A DNA stretch of 64,000 nucleotides from an uncultured Bacteroidales bacterium (GTDB lineage Bacteria; Bacteroidota; Bacteroidia; Bacteroidales; Barnesiellaceae): the NCBI GenBank assembly GCA_949298955.1, contig CASFYQ010000001.1, forward strand, positions 62,001 through 126,000, written 5' to 3'. Positions within the stretch are counted from its first letter, which is position 1; the number at the start of each line of letters is the position of its first letter. The translations under genes were made by a program, and so were the position numbers. The notes below the pieces were generated by a model, which did no database searches, was not told where the DNA came from, and saw only the letters and a list, made by a program, of their open reading frames with translations. Below, in pieces: positions 16,247-25,777 of the stretch.

Positions 16247-17029
16247 TTACAGCAGCCTGAAATCGTCGGCATCTTTCCACACGGGAAATTTCTCTCTGAA
16301 CCGACGCACTTTCGACAAGTCGAGTTCCACCTCGACCACCTGCTCGGCAAACGGTTCGGCTTCGGCCAGAATTTCGCCCTTTACCCCTACGGCCATCGTG
16401 TCGCCCCGATAGACCATCGAGGTGGCATCATGGCCGGTACGGTTCACTCCACACACATAAGCCGCATTTTCGATGGCCCGGGCCACCAGTAAACTGCGCC
16501 ACGCATAGGCTCGTGATTGAGGCCAGTTGGCCACTACCAGCAACAAGTCATACTCGTTATCCACATTGCGGCACCACACCGGGAAACGCAGGTCGTAGCA
16601 CACCTGCAAGGCTATGTTCCAGCCCCGGTAATTGACTACGAGCCGGCGGTTGCCTGCTGTAAAATGCTTCCCCTCTTCACCCATGCGGAAGAGATGGCGT
16701 TTGTCATAATAATGAACTTTGCCGTCGGGCGTAATCAGGAACCCGCGATTGTAACAAAATTCGCCCTCCCGGGCCATAAAACTGCCAGCCAATGCCAGGT
16801 TGTACTGCTGTGCCCATGATTTCAAGGCCTCGACTGTGGCCCCTTCGACCGGTTCGGCCAACTCCTCGGCCCGCATCGAGAATCCGGTTGTGAACATCTC
16901 GGGGAGTACCGCCAGGTCACAACGTCCCGACAGCCGCTCCAACACTTGGGCACACCGCTCCCGGTTGCGCTCTTTGTCTTCCCATATGATATCGGTCTGC
17001 ACCAAGGCGACCCTCAACAATTCGTCCAT
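16247..17029 (-). CDS. carbon-nitrogen hydrolase, omega-amidase YafV/Nit2-like
   Basis: A 260-aa nitrilase-superfamily protein with the Glu-Lys-Cys triad: Glu44 in LPEMFTTGFSM, Lys in HYYDKRHLF and Cys in ALQVCYDLRFPVW. These motif variants (MFTTGF, RFPVW) are characteristic of omega-amidases, which hydrolyse alpha-ketoglutaramate and alpha-ketosuccinamate in methionine salvage-linked transamination. The ATG at 17029 is preferred because the family core (LLRVALVQTDIIWED) begins just after it. The gene stands alone; the next gene upstream is on the same strand but 125 bases away. Confidence 0.88.
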   Translation of the reverse strand: MDELLRVALVQTDIIWEDKERNRERCAQVLERLSGRCDLAVLPEMFTTGFSMRAEELAEPVEGATVEALKSWAQQYNLALAGSFMAREGEFCYNRGFLITPDGKVHYYDKRHLFRMGEEGKHFTAGNRRLVVNYRGWNIALQVCYDLRFPVWCRNVDNEYDLLLVVANWPQSRAYAWRSLLVARAIENAAYVCGVNRTGHDATSMVYRGDTMAVGVKGEILAEAEPFAEQVVEVELDLSKVRRFREKFPVWKDADDFRLL

Positions 17030-17153
17030 TTCACCTGGTATTCCATATAAAAAAACGAGAGTAATCAAAAAAGAGAAATTTCAAGGTTTGCGAATCAAAC
17101 GTAACGCAGAAAGAACTCTTTTTGATCCGACCTCTGTTCGGCCTCTTTTCTGT

Positions 17154-17702
17154 TTATAATCCGGTTACAAAATTTTCGGGTTTGCGTGCATGGAAATTCG
17201 CATAATACGATTTGATGGCACGCATATCGGCCTCAACATCACCCGTAGGGGTAAAAGTCCGCTCGATGCCCACCCGTTTCGCCTTATAGTCGATATAGGC
17301 CAGCACAATAGGAACATTAGCCCCTTGGGCAATATAATAGAATCCCTTTTTCCAGTCGGCGTTAGGTTTGCGGGTAGCCTCGGGTGTGATGGCGATAGAG
17401 AAGCGTTCTCGTTCATTGAATATCGTCACCAGTTGCGACACCATGTCGGTGCGTCGGTCACGCGAGACCGCCACTCCGCCCATCAATCGCAGCAAAGCAC
17501 CCAGAGGGGGGAAAAACCACTCCTTCTTCATCATGAATCCGGCAAAACGGCCCACCGACAGATAGGCCAGTTTCCCGATGAAAAAATCCCAGTTGCTCGT
17601 GTGGGGTGCCACGCAGATGACACATTTGGGATAATCGGGCAATGCGACCACCACCTTCCAACCCATTGCTTTCAGCAGGAAGGAACTTAGGGCCCGTTTC
17701 AT
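17154..17702 (-). CDS. 1-acyl-sn-glycerol-3-phosphate acyltransferase-like protein
   Basis: A 182-aa membrane-associated acyltransferase with the HX4D motif HTSNWD (after VICVAPHTSNWDFFIG) and, downstream, FSIAITPEATRKPNADWKKGFYYIA, equivalent to the family's EGTR block. The family transfers acyl chains in phospholipid or lipid A-type synthesis; the exact acceptor is unknown. The start at 17702 (MKRALSS) is chosen because residues upstream overlap the 93-aa gene and look non-native. It begins 5 bases after that small gene, so the two are probably co-transcribed. Confidence 0.82.
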   Translation of the reverse strand: MKRALSSFLLKAMGWKVVVALPDYPKCVICVAPHTSNWDFFIGKLAYLSVGRFAGFMMKKEWFFPPLGALLRLMGGVAVSRDRRTDMVSQLVTIFNERERFSIAITPEATRKPNADWKKGFYYIAQGANVPIVLAYIDYKAKRVGIERTFTPTGDVEADMRAIKSYYANFHARKPENFVTGL

Positions 17703-17706
17703 TTTA

Positions 17707-17988
17707 TTATCCGTTAAGGGCGGCCAAGTCTTCAAAGACCCCGTCGATAGCTTTGTCGAAATCGGCACGCAGTTTCTTGTAATACTCTTTTACTTTCTTG
17801 GGTGCCTTGTCGCCATTGGCATTTACACGACGTAGAAAATCGTCTTGAATACCGATAATCTTGCCCATCAATTCATCGATTTTGTCGTTGTCGATACCGG
17901 GCACATAATACTTGTTGAACAGGCACTCGGCCAGCAGTTCGCCAGCGATATAATTAATCTCTTTTTTCAGCATTCTTTTGTTAGCCAT
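17707..17988 (-). CDS. small conserved hypothetical protein
   Basis: A 93-aa soluble, charged, helical protein (MANKRMLKKEINYIAGEL...) with Lys- and Asp-rich helices and no signal peptide or membrane segment. I do not recognise a function. It is the first gene of a two-gene unit with the acyltransferase, preceded by a good minus-strand promoter (18096-18127) and a leader of about 100 bases. Confidence 0.75.
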   Translation of the reverse strand: MANKRMLKKEINYIAGELLAECLFNKYYVPGIDNDKIDELMGKIIGIQDDFLRRVNANGDKAPKKVKEYYKKLRADFDKAIDGVFEDLAALNG

Positions 17989-18095
17989 AGTCTTTTAATT
18001 TTTTTAGGTTTTACAGATTGTGAAAGGTGAGCGGTGAATAAAATATCGATATTCTGTTGCAGATATTTTTATCCCGAACGACTTTCTATCTTTTA

Positions 18096-18127
18096 CAAAG
18101 ATAATGAAAGAAAAACACAAAGGCAAA
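18096..18127 (-). promoter_or_regulatory. promoter of the small conserved gene/acyltransferase unit
   Basis: Minus strand TTTG (18127 to 18124), 20-base spacer, TATCTTTG (18103 to 18096). Confidence 0.65.
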
Positions 18128-18154
18128 TAAAATTCACTCCCGATTTGATGCGGA

Positions 18155-18195
18155 GAGGCCGGCCGATGGACATTGGGCATTGAGGCCGGCCGATG
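18155..18195. repeat. short tandem direct repeat
   Basis: GAGGCCGGCCGATG occurs at 18155-18168 and 18182-18195, a 27-base period, with imperfect similarity between the intervening bases. GGCCGGCC is itself palindromic. Confidence 0.7.
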
Positions 18196-18484
18196 TGCAT
18201 TGTCCTCTTTTTTATCTCTCTCGTGCCGGAAATAGAAGGATAGAATAGAAAAAACTGGGTAGAACAGAAATGAGGGGAGGATATGTCTTTGCCTGAGCGA
18301 TAAATTTTCATGGCTATCTTCGATTTGTCAATGTATTTTTCAAAATGGGTTCAATGTAGGCTTGTGGCGTGGCGTATTATTTTGATTGATAGTATTTTGC
18401 GTTGGAGTTGAAAAACAAGAAAAATGCTAATCGGATAAAAATATTTTTTTCAAAATGAAAATTTTAATAGAATTTTCATAGAAA

Positions 18485-18518
18485 TTTGATGATATTCTCG
18501 AAAAAAATATTATATTTG
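18485..18518 (+). promoter_or_regulatory. promoter of the secreted sorting-tail protein
   Basis: TTTG at 18485-18488 and TATATTTG at 18511-18518 with a 22-base spacer, 46 bases before the ATG. Confidence 0.65.
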
Positions 18519-18563
18519 TATAAATGTTTTTTTACCCCAAAGTAGTAACTAAAAAAAAGTGGT

Positions 18564-19817
18564 ATGAAAAAATTTACGTTTGTTTTGGCCGCTACGGTCT
18601 TGTGTGTAAATGTTGGCTTTGCCCATACATTGAAATCGCTGAATCGCTCGGAGATTACCCCCAGTCAGTTGACACTTAAAAAAGTAGAAGCGCCTTTTCT
18701 TGTAAAAGATGTAAAAAGACAAAATGCTGCTTCGCATTTCGACTTTGTGAAAGTCAATCAACGCTCTACTGCACAAGTTGCAACTTTGACAGCGCCTGAG
18801 GCTCTGCCGGCTACCAATGTTACCGAAAATTCTTTTACGGCTAATTGGAACGAAGTATCGGGAGCCAACTATTATCAAGTAGAAGTGTATAGAAATTTCA
18901 AGACGGAAACCGATCTTCCTTATTATGTTTTGTATGAAGATTTTGCAGGAATGACGGCGAATCAGACCCCCTATACGGGTTACCTCGATGACTATTGCTA
19001 TCGTTGGGATTGGTACCTCCTCGATGGGGAATTGGGCGATCAGGCTGTCGTATTCCCTCAAGATGTAGCAGATGGCTCCATGCTTTATTCGCCTTATTGC
19101 AATTTGGAGGCCGGGGGCAATGGAGCCTCTACGACCACAATTTATATGGGTATTACGGCCGAAGGTATAGTAGGTGACTCGCTTTCGATCGGTTTTTGTT
19201 ATATTGATGAGCTTACCAATCAAGAGATGGCTTATTCGGTTGGTAAAGTGGTGTTTACTGAGAGCGAAATGAGCGGTATTTATCAGATAGGCGGTTTCCC
19301 CTTGTATGAAAGAGAAGGATTTATGTTATTTACGACAGGTCAAAATACAGGCGATGTAAAGATAAAATCGTTTGTTGTTTTGCAACCGGTTGCAGCCGGA
19401 TCTAATTTTACTGTTTTGCATGACTATCGCTCGATTCCTGGTACCAGTGCTTCGTTCATTTTACCTGAGCGAGATGTTGAGACCGCGGGCGTAACCGACG
19501 ATTTCTTTTATGGTGTATATGCCATGACTGTCGATTTGCAACAACAAGAGATTACCGATGTTTCACAAATCTCCAATTTGATTGATGTAACCGGAAGTTC
19601 TGCTGTCGAAGGCGTACAGGTTAGCCACGATAAGATTTTTGTTCATGACAACTTGCATGTAGTTCTGGAAAAACCGGCAACTGTCAATGTCTATAACATG
19701 GCCGGTGTGTTGGTTATGAGTGTCGACGGTGTGGAAGGCGAGAACGAAATTGCCTTGCCGGCGTCGGGCGTTTACATTGTAAAAGCCGGTAATACGGTAG
19801 CCAAAGTGATGAAATAA
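18564..19817 (+). CDS. secreted fibronectin-like protein with type IX-type C-terminal sorting tail
   Basis: The 417-aa protein has a signal peptide (MKKFTFVLAATVLCVNVGFAH), a fibronectin type III-like strand set around residues 74-115 (APEALPATNVTENSFTANWN...YYQVEVYR), a large beta-rich central domain of unknown kind, and a C-terminal tail TVNVYNMAGVLVMSVDGVEG...GVYIVKAG...KVMK. That tail matches Por/T9SS sorting domains, which direct proteins across the outer membrane. Its base composition is more AT-rich than its neighbours, as is its upstream region. It is probably monocistronic, flanked by a clear promoter and terminator. The function is unknown; adhesin, hydrolase accessory or surface protein are all possible. 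Confidence 0.78.
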   Translation: MKKFTFVLAATVLCVNVGFAHTLKSLNRSEITPSQLTLKKVEAPFLVKDVKRQNAASHFDFVKVNQRSTAQVATLTAPEALPATNVTENSFTANWNEVSGANYYQVEVYRNFKTETDLPYYVLYEDFAGMTANQTPYTGYLDDYCYRWDWYLLDGELGDQAVVFPQDVADGSMLYSPYCNLEAGGNGASTTTIYMGITAEGIVGDSLSIGFCYIDELTNQEMAYSVGKVVFTESEMSGIYQIGGFPLYEREGFMLFTTGQNTGDVKIKSFVVLQPVAAGSNFTVLHDYRSIPGTSASFILPERDVETAGVTDDFFYGVYAMTVDLQQQEITDVSQISNLIDVTGSSAVEGVQVSHDKIFVHDNLHVVLEKPATVNVYNMAGVLVMSVDGVEGENEIALPASGVYIVKAGNTVAKVMK

Positions 19818-19841
19818 TTTTGTAACAGACCGATAAGACAA

Positions 19842-19881
19842 GGGGCTGCATCGCAATCGACGCAGCCCCTCGATTTTTTTT
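19842..19881 (+). terminator. terminator of the secreted protein gene
   Basis: GGGGCTGC at 19842 pairs with GCAGCCCC, followed by TCGATTTTTTTT. Confidence 0.9.
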
Positions 19882-20005
19882 GACTTTCTGTTTTTACGAG
19901 TTTTGGCTGTCTTTGCCCTTGGAGGGATTCAAAATTCAAGTATTTGTCGGGGGCAGATTAAATATAGATACAGCCTCTTCTTTACGCCATGGAGTAGGGG
20001 AATTA

Positions 20006-21358
20006 TTAAAATTCCCGGGCACACTCTTGCACCACTTCCGAGAGGGTGGGGTGTGCGTGTATCATCTCTTTCAGCCGGGATACAGTAGTCGCGCGGTTCA
20101 TCAGGGCCGAAATCTCCTGTACCAGGTCGGCTGCATGAGGCCCGAAAATATGGCCGCCGATGATGCGGCCGTTCTCATCGGCAATGAGCTTGCACAAGCC
20201 GTCGGCTTCGCCCATGCTCACCGCTTTACCGTTGGCTCGGAAGAGCGATTTCTTGGTCGTAAAAGCAATACCCCGCTGTTTGCACTCCTCTTCGGTGAGT
20301 CCCACCATACCGGCTTCGGGACGGGTAAATACCGCCGAGGGTACGATACCGAGGTCGATACCGCTTTCCCGGCCCAGCAGATGGTCGATGACTTTGCGCC
20401 CCTGAAACGAGGCCGCGTGAGCCAGCATACAACGGCCGTTCACATCGCCTATGGCATAGACATCGGGCACGTTGGTTTGCAGATTGTCGTCGGTTTCTAT
20501 CCCTTTGGGCGAGTAGTGTATGCCCACGGTGTCGAGTCCCAGCCCTTCGACCCGAGGAGCACGACCGGTGGCAATCAACACCGTATCGGCTTCGACCCGT
20601 TGCTCCTGGTTTTTCCAGGTATAGCGAACGGATAGTCCTCCCGATTCGGACGTTTCGATTGCTTTCACACCGGCCTGGTTGAAAAACTCGATACCCCGCT
20701 TGGCGAGAACCTGTTTCAGCCGCTTGCTGATGTCGGTGTCGAAATTGGGCAGAATCTCTTTGGCAAACTCGAGCATGGTGACCTTACTGCCGAAGCTGTG
20801 GAAAATAGAGGCAAATTCGAGTCCGATTACGCCGGCACCCACGATACAGAGCCGCGAGGGCACATGATCGATGTCGAGGAGTTGGGTCGAGGTGACGACT
20901 CCGGGCAGATGACTCCCTTCGATGGGAGGAATCTTGGCTGTCGAGCCGGAGGCGATGAGTATGTGTCGGGCCGTGTAGGTCTGGCCTGAAACACTCTTCA
21001 CCGTGTGGGCATCGAGCAGCTCGGCCCGTTCGGGTACACAGGTGATGAGTTTGTGTTTCAACAGGAACTCGATACCTGCGGTAAGCTGGGCTACCACCTC
21101 GTTTTTGCGGGCTACGATACGAGTCATCTCGATGGCCGGTGCGGAGGCCGATATGCCCAACGCTTCGCTGTGCGCGATGGTGTCGGCAGCTTCGGCACTC
21201 CGGCAGAAGCATTTGGTAGGGATACACCCCTCGTGCAGACAAGTTCCTCCGACACGGCGCTCTTCAAACAGGGTTACACTCAATCCCTTTTTTGCGGCGT
21301 ATATGGCTGTTTCGTATCCGCCGGGCCCGGCTCCTATGATGATAATGTCGCTGTTCAT
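20006..21358 (-). CDS. lpdA: dihydrolipoyl dehydrogenase (L-protein)
   Basis: A 450-aa FAD-dependent pyridine-nucleotide-disulfide oxidoreductase: FAD motif IIIIGAGPGGYETA, redox disulfide Cys40/Cys45 (GGTCLHEGCIPTK), NAD-binding GAGVIGLEFA, second FAD motif YAIGDVNGRCMLAH, and the C-terminal His-Glu pair in HAHPTLSEV. It reoxidises the lipoyl group of the H-protein. It is the last gene of the glycine cleavage operon, 81 bases after gcvPB, so it is probably the dedicated L-protein; no pyruvate dehydrogenase genes are nearby. Confidence 0.95.
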   Translation of the reverse strand: MNSDIIIIGAGPGGYETAIYAAKKGLSVTLFEERRVGGTCLHEGCIPTKCFCRSAEAADTIAHSEALGISASAPAIEMTRIVARKNEVVAQLTAGIEFLLKHKLITCVPERAELLDAHTVKSVSGQTYTARHILIASGSTAKIPPIEGSHLPGVVTSTQLLDIDHVPSRLCIVGAGVIGLEFASIFHSFGSKVTMLEFAKEILPNFDTDISKRLKQVLAKRGIEFFNQAGVKAIETSESGGLSVRYTWKNQEQRVEADTVLIATGRAPRVEGLGLDTVGIHYSPKGIETDDNLQTNVPDVYAIGDVNGRCMLAHAASFQGRKVIDHLLGRESGIDLGIVPSAVFTRPEAGMVGLTEEECKQRGIAFTTKKSLFRANGKAVSMGEADGLCKLIADENGRIIGGHIFGPHAADLVQEISALMNRATTVSRLKEMIHAHPTLSEVVQECAREF

Positions 21359-21439
21359 GTTTCGTTTGTTGATAAAAAATCGGAGAGGGGGAGAGGTATG
21401 AAACGCTCTTCCCGGTCTCCGATGGAAAAGTTACGTATT

Positions 21440-22897
21440 TCAGTTATTCAAATCTTTGAACCGCAGAATGGGGTTCTTGGCAGCTGTCGTTTCGTCGAGG
21501 CGCCGTACCGGAGTCACATGCGGAGCGCTCTTGACCATCTCGGGGTCGTCGATAGCTTCGCGAGCCACGGTGCGCATCACCTCGATAAATTCGTCGAGTG
21601 TCTCTTTCGATTCCGTCTCGGTGGGTTCTATCATAATCGACTGGTGGAACAGCAGCGGGAAATAGATGGTCGGTGCATGGTATCCATAGTCGAGCAGACG
21701 TTTGGCCACGTCGAGCGTCGTCACGCCGGTCGATTTGTCGAGCAGTCCGTCGAATACGAACTCGTGTTTGCAAATACCCTCGATGGGCAGGTAGTAGCAA
21801 TCTTTGAGCGACTCTTTCACATAGTTGGCATTGAGGGTAGCCAACTCGCCGACATGTTTGAGATTCTCCTTACCCAGCGAGAGAATATAGGCATAGGCCC
21901 GCATCATTACCCCGAAATTGCCGAAGAATCCCGATATGCTGCCCATACTGTCTTTGCCACCCTCGACAGCATAGCGGTCGCCATGTTTTACCACACGGGG
22001 ACGAGGCAGGTAATCGACCAAAGCGGCAGCTACACCTACGGGGCCGCTTCCGGGACCGCCCCCGCCGTGAGGGGTCGAGAAAGTCTTGTGTAAATTGATG
22101 TGCATGATGTCGAATCCCATGTCGCCGGGGCGGCAACGACCCAGCAGCGGGTTGAGGTTGGCTCCGTCGTAGTAGAGGAGACCGCCGCAGCCGTGCACCA
22201 GTTTGGCAATTTGGGGAATTTCTTTTTCAAAGATGCCCAGTGTGTTGGGATTGGTCATCATGATACCGGCAATCGTATCGTCGAGCAGCGGTTCGAGCTT
22301 GGCCACATCGATAGTCCCTTCGGGAGTAGAGGGCACCTCGACAATTTCCAAGCCGCATACGGCAGCACTGGCGGGATTGGTGCCGTGGGCACTGTCGGGG
22401 ACAATCACCTTGGTGCGCTTCAAATCGCCTCGTTTAATGTGATACTGGCGCATGAGCATCAGTCCGGTCAACTCGCCATGAGCACCGGCAAAGGGGTTGA
22501 GTGTGAACTCGGCCAGCCCCGAAATCTCCGCCAAGGCTTGGGCCAACTCGTAGTAGAGTCGCAGCGCACCCTGTACCGATTCTTCGCTCTGGCAGGGGTG
22601 CAGCGTGGTGAAAGCCGGCAGGGCTGCCATCTCCTCGTTGATTTTAGGGTTGTATTTCATGGTGCAGGAACCCAGCGGGTAGAAGCCGGTCTCGACACCG
22701 AAATTCTTGTTCGACACGTTGGTATAGTGACGTACGACATCGAGTTCGCTCACCTCGGGCAATTCGGCCGGAGCCTCTCTTCTCAGCGACCGGGGCAGAT
22801 CGGTCAGCGAATAGTTGCCGAAATCGGATTGGGGCAGAGAGTAGCCTATGCGTCCCGGTTTTGAAATTTCGAATATCAGTTTATTGTAGTATTTCAT
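21440..22897 (-). CDS. gcvPB: glycine dehydrogenase (decarboxylating), P-protein subunit 2
   Basis: A 485-aa PLP enzyme subunit with the Schiff-base lysine in NLHKTFSTPHGGGGPGSGPVGV and the typical subunit-2 start region (FEISKPGRIGYSLP). With GcvPA it decarboxylates glycine and passes the aminomethyl group to lipoyl-GcvH. It lies 3 bases after gcvPA and is certainly co-transcribed. Splitting of the P-protein into two chains is normal in this phylum. Confidence 0.97.
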   Translation of the reverse strand: MKYYNKLIFEISKPGRIGYSLPQSDFGNYSLTDLPRSLRREAPAELPEVSELDVVRHYTNVSNKNFGVETGFYPLGSCTMKYNPKINEEMAALPAFTTLHPCQSEESVQGALRLYYELAQALAEISGLAEFTLNPFAGAHGELTGLMLMRQYHIKRGDLKRTKVIVPDSAHGTNPASAAVCGLEIVEVPSTPEGTIDVAKLEPLLDDTIAGIMMTNPNTLGIFEKEIPQIAKLVHGCGGLLYYDGANLNPLLGRCRPGDMGFDIMHINLHKTFSTPHGGGGPGSGPVGVAAALVDYLPRPRVVKHGDRYAVEGGKDSMGSISGFFGNFGVMMRAYAYILSLGKENLKHVGELATLNANYVKESLKDCYYLPIEGICKHEFVFDGLLDKSTGVTTLDVAKRLLDYGYHAPTIYFPLLFHQSIMIEPTETESKETLDEFIEVMRTVAREAIDDPEMVKSAPHVTPVRRLDETTAAKNPILRFKDLNN

Positions 22898-22900
22898 GGC

Positions 22901-24229
22901 TTATCCCTCCTGTTCGATTAGTGAAACCAAATTGTCAATCTCCTCACGGGTGCGTTTCTCGGTCACGCAGAACAGAATGGCATCGTCGGTACCCTCGACG
23001 GGGATACCGGCCAGGAAGCCTTTCTCTTCGAGATGTTTCAACAGATTCTCGCGGTTCAAGGTCGTCTTTACGGCAAACTCTTTGAGGAAAGGTTTGTCGA
23101 AACAGAGCGAGAATTTGCCCGTAGCCAGAAGCTTGTCGCACAGGTAGTGAGCTCCGGCATAGGATTTCTCGTTGACTTCCTGCAAGCCCCGTTTGCCCAT
23201 GAGAGCCATGTAGATGGTCACGTAAAGGGCCATGAGCGACTGGTTGGAGCAGATGTTGCTGTTGGCCTTTTGACGGCGTATGTGCTGTTCGCGAGCTTGC
23301 AGCGTGAGTACGAAAGCCCGTTTGCCGTCGACATCTTTTGTAGCGCCTACTATGCGGCCGGGCAATTTGCGCACCAGGTCGCGTTTGGCTGCCAGATAAC
23401 CCACATAGGGCCCGCCGAAATTGAGCGGCATGCCCAGTGACTGGCCGTCGCCGCAGGCAATATCGGCACCCCATTCGCCGGGCGTTTTCAGCACGGCCAG
23501 GGCCGATGGGTCGGCATTGACGATAAAGAGTGTTTTGTGGGCGTGTGCGTTGTCGGCCACGCCGGTGAAATCTTCGATGATGCCATAACGGTTGGGCGAG
23601 CTGACGATTACGCCGGCCACATCGTCGGCCTCGATTAGCTGTGCCAAGGCTTCCTTATCGGTTACACCCTCTTTTTCGGGAATAAACCCGAGTTCCACAC
23701 CGTGGAAACGGGCGTAGGTTTCGACAACGGCAACCACTCGTTCGTTTACGGTGCGCGAGATTATCACCTTGTTGCGTTTCTTGGCGTGAGCGATAGCCAT
23801 CAGCATGGCCTCGGCAGTGGCTGTGGCGCCATCGTACATCGAAGCGTTGCAGCACTCCATGCCGGTGAGTTCGCACATCATGCTTTGAAACTCAAAAATA
23901 TATTGCAGGGTACCCTGCGAAATCTCGGGCTGGTAGGGGGTGTAGGCCGTGAGATATTCCGAGCGGGCGATGAGCTGACCGATGACCGAGGGTGCATAGT
24001 GGTCGTAAGCTCCGCCGCCGGCAAAGGAGATGAGCGGGTGGTTGAGACGCCCCAGCTCTTTGAAATAGCTTCGTACCTCGTCTTCCGACATCGATTTTTT
24101 CAGGTTGTAATCTTTGTCGAAGCGAATGCCTTCGGGAATCTCGGCGTAGAGGTCGTCGAGCGACGATACGCCTATCCGTTCCAGCATTTCGGCTATATCC
24201 GATTCGGTATGCGGGAAATATTTATACAT
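22901..24229 (-). CDS. gcvPA: glycine dehydrogenase (decarboxylating), P-protein subunit 1
   Basis: A 442-aa subunit with the family start MYKYFPHTESDIAEMLERIG and the conserved FAGGGAYDHYAPSVI, YTPYQPEISQGTLQ and MDGATA-like (SMYDGATATAEAMLMA) blocks. It pairs with GcvPB to form the P-protein heterodimer. The gene is tightly packed, 18 bases after gcvH and 3 bases before gcvPB. Confidence 0.97.
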   Translation of the reverse strand: MYKYFPHTESDIAEMLERIGVSSLDDLYAEIPEGIRFDKDYNLKKSMSEDEVRSYFKELGRLNHPLISFAGGGAYDHYAPSVIGQLIARSEYLTAYTPYQPEISQGTLQYIFEFQSMMCELTGMECCNASMYDGATATAEAMLMAIAHAKKRNKVIISRTVNERVVAVVETYARFHGVELGFIPEKEGVTDKEALAQLIEADDVAGVIVSSPNRYGIIEDFTGVADNAHAHKTLFIVNADPSALAVLKTPGEWGADIACGDGQSLGMPLNFGGPYVGYLAAKRDLVRKLPGRIVGATKDVDGKRAFVLTLQAREQHIRRQKANSNICSNQSLMALYVTIYMALMGKRGLQEVNEKSYAGAHYLCDKLLATGKFSLCFDKPFLKEFAVKTTLNRENLLKHLEEKGFLAGIPVEGTDDAILFCVTEKRTREEIDNLVSLIEQEG

Positions 24230-24247
24230 ACTGTCCTCCTTCGTCGA

Positions 24248-24625
24248 TTATTCGCAAATGGCTTTGTAGTCCTCGGCATCCATCAGGTTGTCCAGCTCGG
24301 CCGTATCGTTTATTTTGACTTTGCAAATCCAGTTGTTGAAAGCGTCTTCGTTCAACAGTTCGGGTTTGTCTTCCAGCGCTTCGTTAATCTCTACGACGGT
24401 CCCGCTAATGGGCGACAGCAGGTCGCTGGCGGCTTTCACGCTCTCGACTGCCCCGAACTCTTCACCCTGGCTCACTTCGTCGTCTACTTCGGGCAGGTCG
24501 ACATATACTACGCTACCCAGTTGATGTTGGGCATAGTCGGTGATACCGATGTAGCCAAATTCGCCTTCCACTTTTAACCATTCGTGTGATTCGGAATAAT
24601 AAAGTCCGTCCAATACTGTACTCAT
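24248..24625 (-). CDS. gcvH: glycine cleavage system H-protein
   Basis: A 125-aa lipoyl carrier with the attachment lysine at Lys64 (GAVESVKAASDLLSPISG). It shuttles the aminomethyl group between P- and T-proteins. It lies third in the operon, 30 bases after gcvT. Length and fold signature are normal. Confidence 0.97.
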   Translation of the reverse strand: MSTVLDGLYYSESHEWLKVEGEFGYIGITDYAQHQLGSVVYVDLPEVDDEVSQGEEFGAVESVKAASDLLSPISGTVVEINEALEDKPELLNEDAFNNWICKVKINDTAELDNLMDAEDYKAICE

Positions 24626-24655
24626 AATCTTGTTATTTTTAGGTTTGTCAATAAA

Positions 24656-25750
24656 TCATTTTTTATAGTTCTTTTCGTAGAAACGTTTCTTGACGATTGT
24701 CCCTTTGAAAAATTTCTTGCGAATGTGTATCTCCACCTCGGTACCCAGGGCTGCGTGGGCACTGTCGATGAGAGCCATGCACACGCTCTTGCCGGTCGAT
24801 ATGGAGTTGTAGCCGGTGGTCACCCGGCCTATCATTTGGCCATTGGCATACACCTCGTATCCGCTGCGAGGGATAGCTTTGTCGGCCAGTTCGATTCCTA
24901 CGATTTTGCGTTTTACGCCTTCGGCTTTCTGCTGGGCGATGGCCTCTTTCCCGATGAAATCGCCCTTGTCGAGTTTGACAAACATACCCAGCCCGGCTTC
25001 GATGGGGGTGATGTCTTTTTCGAGTTCGTGGCCATAGAGCGGCAATCCTACCTCGAAGCGCAACGTGTCGCGACAGCCCAGCCCGCAGGGAAGCACCTGT
25101 TTCGAACCTACCAGTACGTCCCACACCCGGTTGATGAAAGCGTGGCTGCCATAGAGTTCAAATCCGTCTTCGCCGGTGTAACCCGTGCGCGATACGATGA
25201 TGGTTTCGCCGTCGCATTCAATCTCCTTGCAGGTATAGAAAAGCAAATCTTTCACATCGAGGTGCAGCAGCTCTTCGATGCAGGCTTCGGCTTTGGGCCC
25301 TTGTACGGCTACCTCGCCGTAGTAGTCCGAGAGGTTTTCGATTTTCAGGTCATACCCGGTACTGTGCTCGACAATCCATTGGTAGTCTTTGGCGATGTTC
25401 GAGGCATTCACCACCAGGAAGAACCGTTCGTCGCCCATCTTGTAGACCAGTAGGTCGTCGACGGTACCGCCTTCGGGATAAAGCAGCATGCCGTAAAATA
25501 TTTTCCCCGGTTCAGCACCTCGTATGTCGTTGGTAAAAATGTAGTTGATATAACGTTCGCTGTCGGGGCCGGTGATGAGTATCTCGCCCATGTGCGATAC
25601 GTCGAATATCCCGGCGGCATGGCGCACGGCATTGTGTTCTTCGATAATCGAGGTGTATTCGATGGGCATGTCGAATCCGCCGAAAGGCATCATTTTGGCA
25701 CCCAAATCAAGGTGCTTTTGATGCAGGCAAGTTTTCAGTATATCTTCCAT
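24656..25750 (-). CDS. gcvT: aminomethyltransferase (T-protein)
   Basis: The 364-aa protein transfers the methylene carbon from aminomethyl-GcvH to tetrahydrofolate. Folate-site and family blocks seen are MPFGGFDMPIEYTSI, FDVSHMGEI, SRTGYTGEDGFELY and GRVTTGYNS-type C-terminal strand. The ATG at 25750 (MEDILKT) is preferred; a TTG two codons earlier would add two residues. It lies 27 bases after lplA. Confidence 0.96.
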   Translation of the reverse strand: MEDILKTCLHQKHLDLGAKMMPFGGFDMPIEYTSIIEEHNAVRHAAGIFDVSHMGEILITGPDSERYINYIFTNDIRGAEPGKIFYGMLLYPEGGTVDDLLVYKMGDERFFLVVNASNIAKDYQWIVEHSTGYDLKIENLSDYYGEVAVQGPKAEACIEELLHLDVKDLLFYTCKEIECDGETIIVSRTGYTGEDGFELYGSHAFINRVWDVLVGSKQVLPCGLGCRDTLRFEVGLPLYGHELEKDITPIEAGLGMFVKLDKGDFIGKEAIAQQKAEGVKRKIVGIELADKAIPRSGYEVYANGQMIGRVTTGYNSISTGKSVCMALIDSAHAALGTEVEIHIRKKFFKGTIVKKRFYEKNYKK

Positions 25751-25777
25751 AGTCAAACAGGTGTTTTTATGATAAAT

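Larger units (their letters stand above)
17989..18563. other. AT-rich divergent intergenic region
   Basis: About 575 bases with no gene. It carries the minus-strand promoter of the small conserved gene (18096-18127), the plus-strand promoter of the secreted protein (18485-18518), and a 27-base tandem duplication at 18155-18195 built on GAGGCCGGCCGATG. The rest is AT-rich and featureless to me. Confidence 0.7.

Noticed and set aside
18155-18195. CRISPR-like repeats
   Set aside because: Only two copies of a 14-base unit 27 bases apart, without spacers or cas genes.
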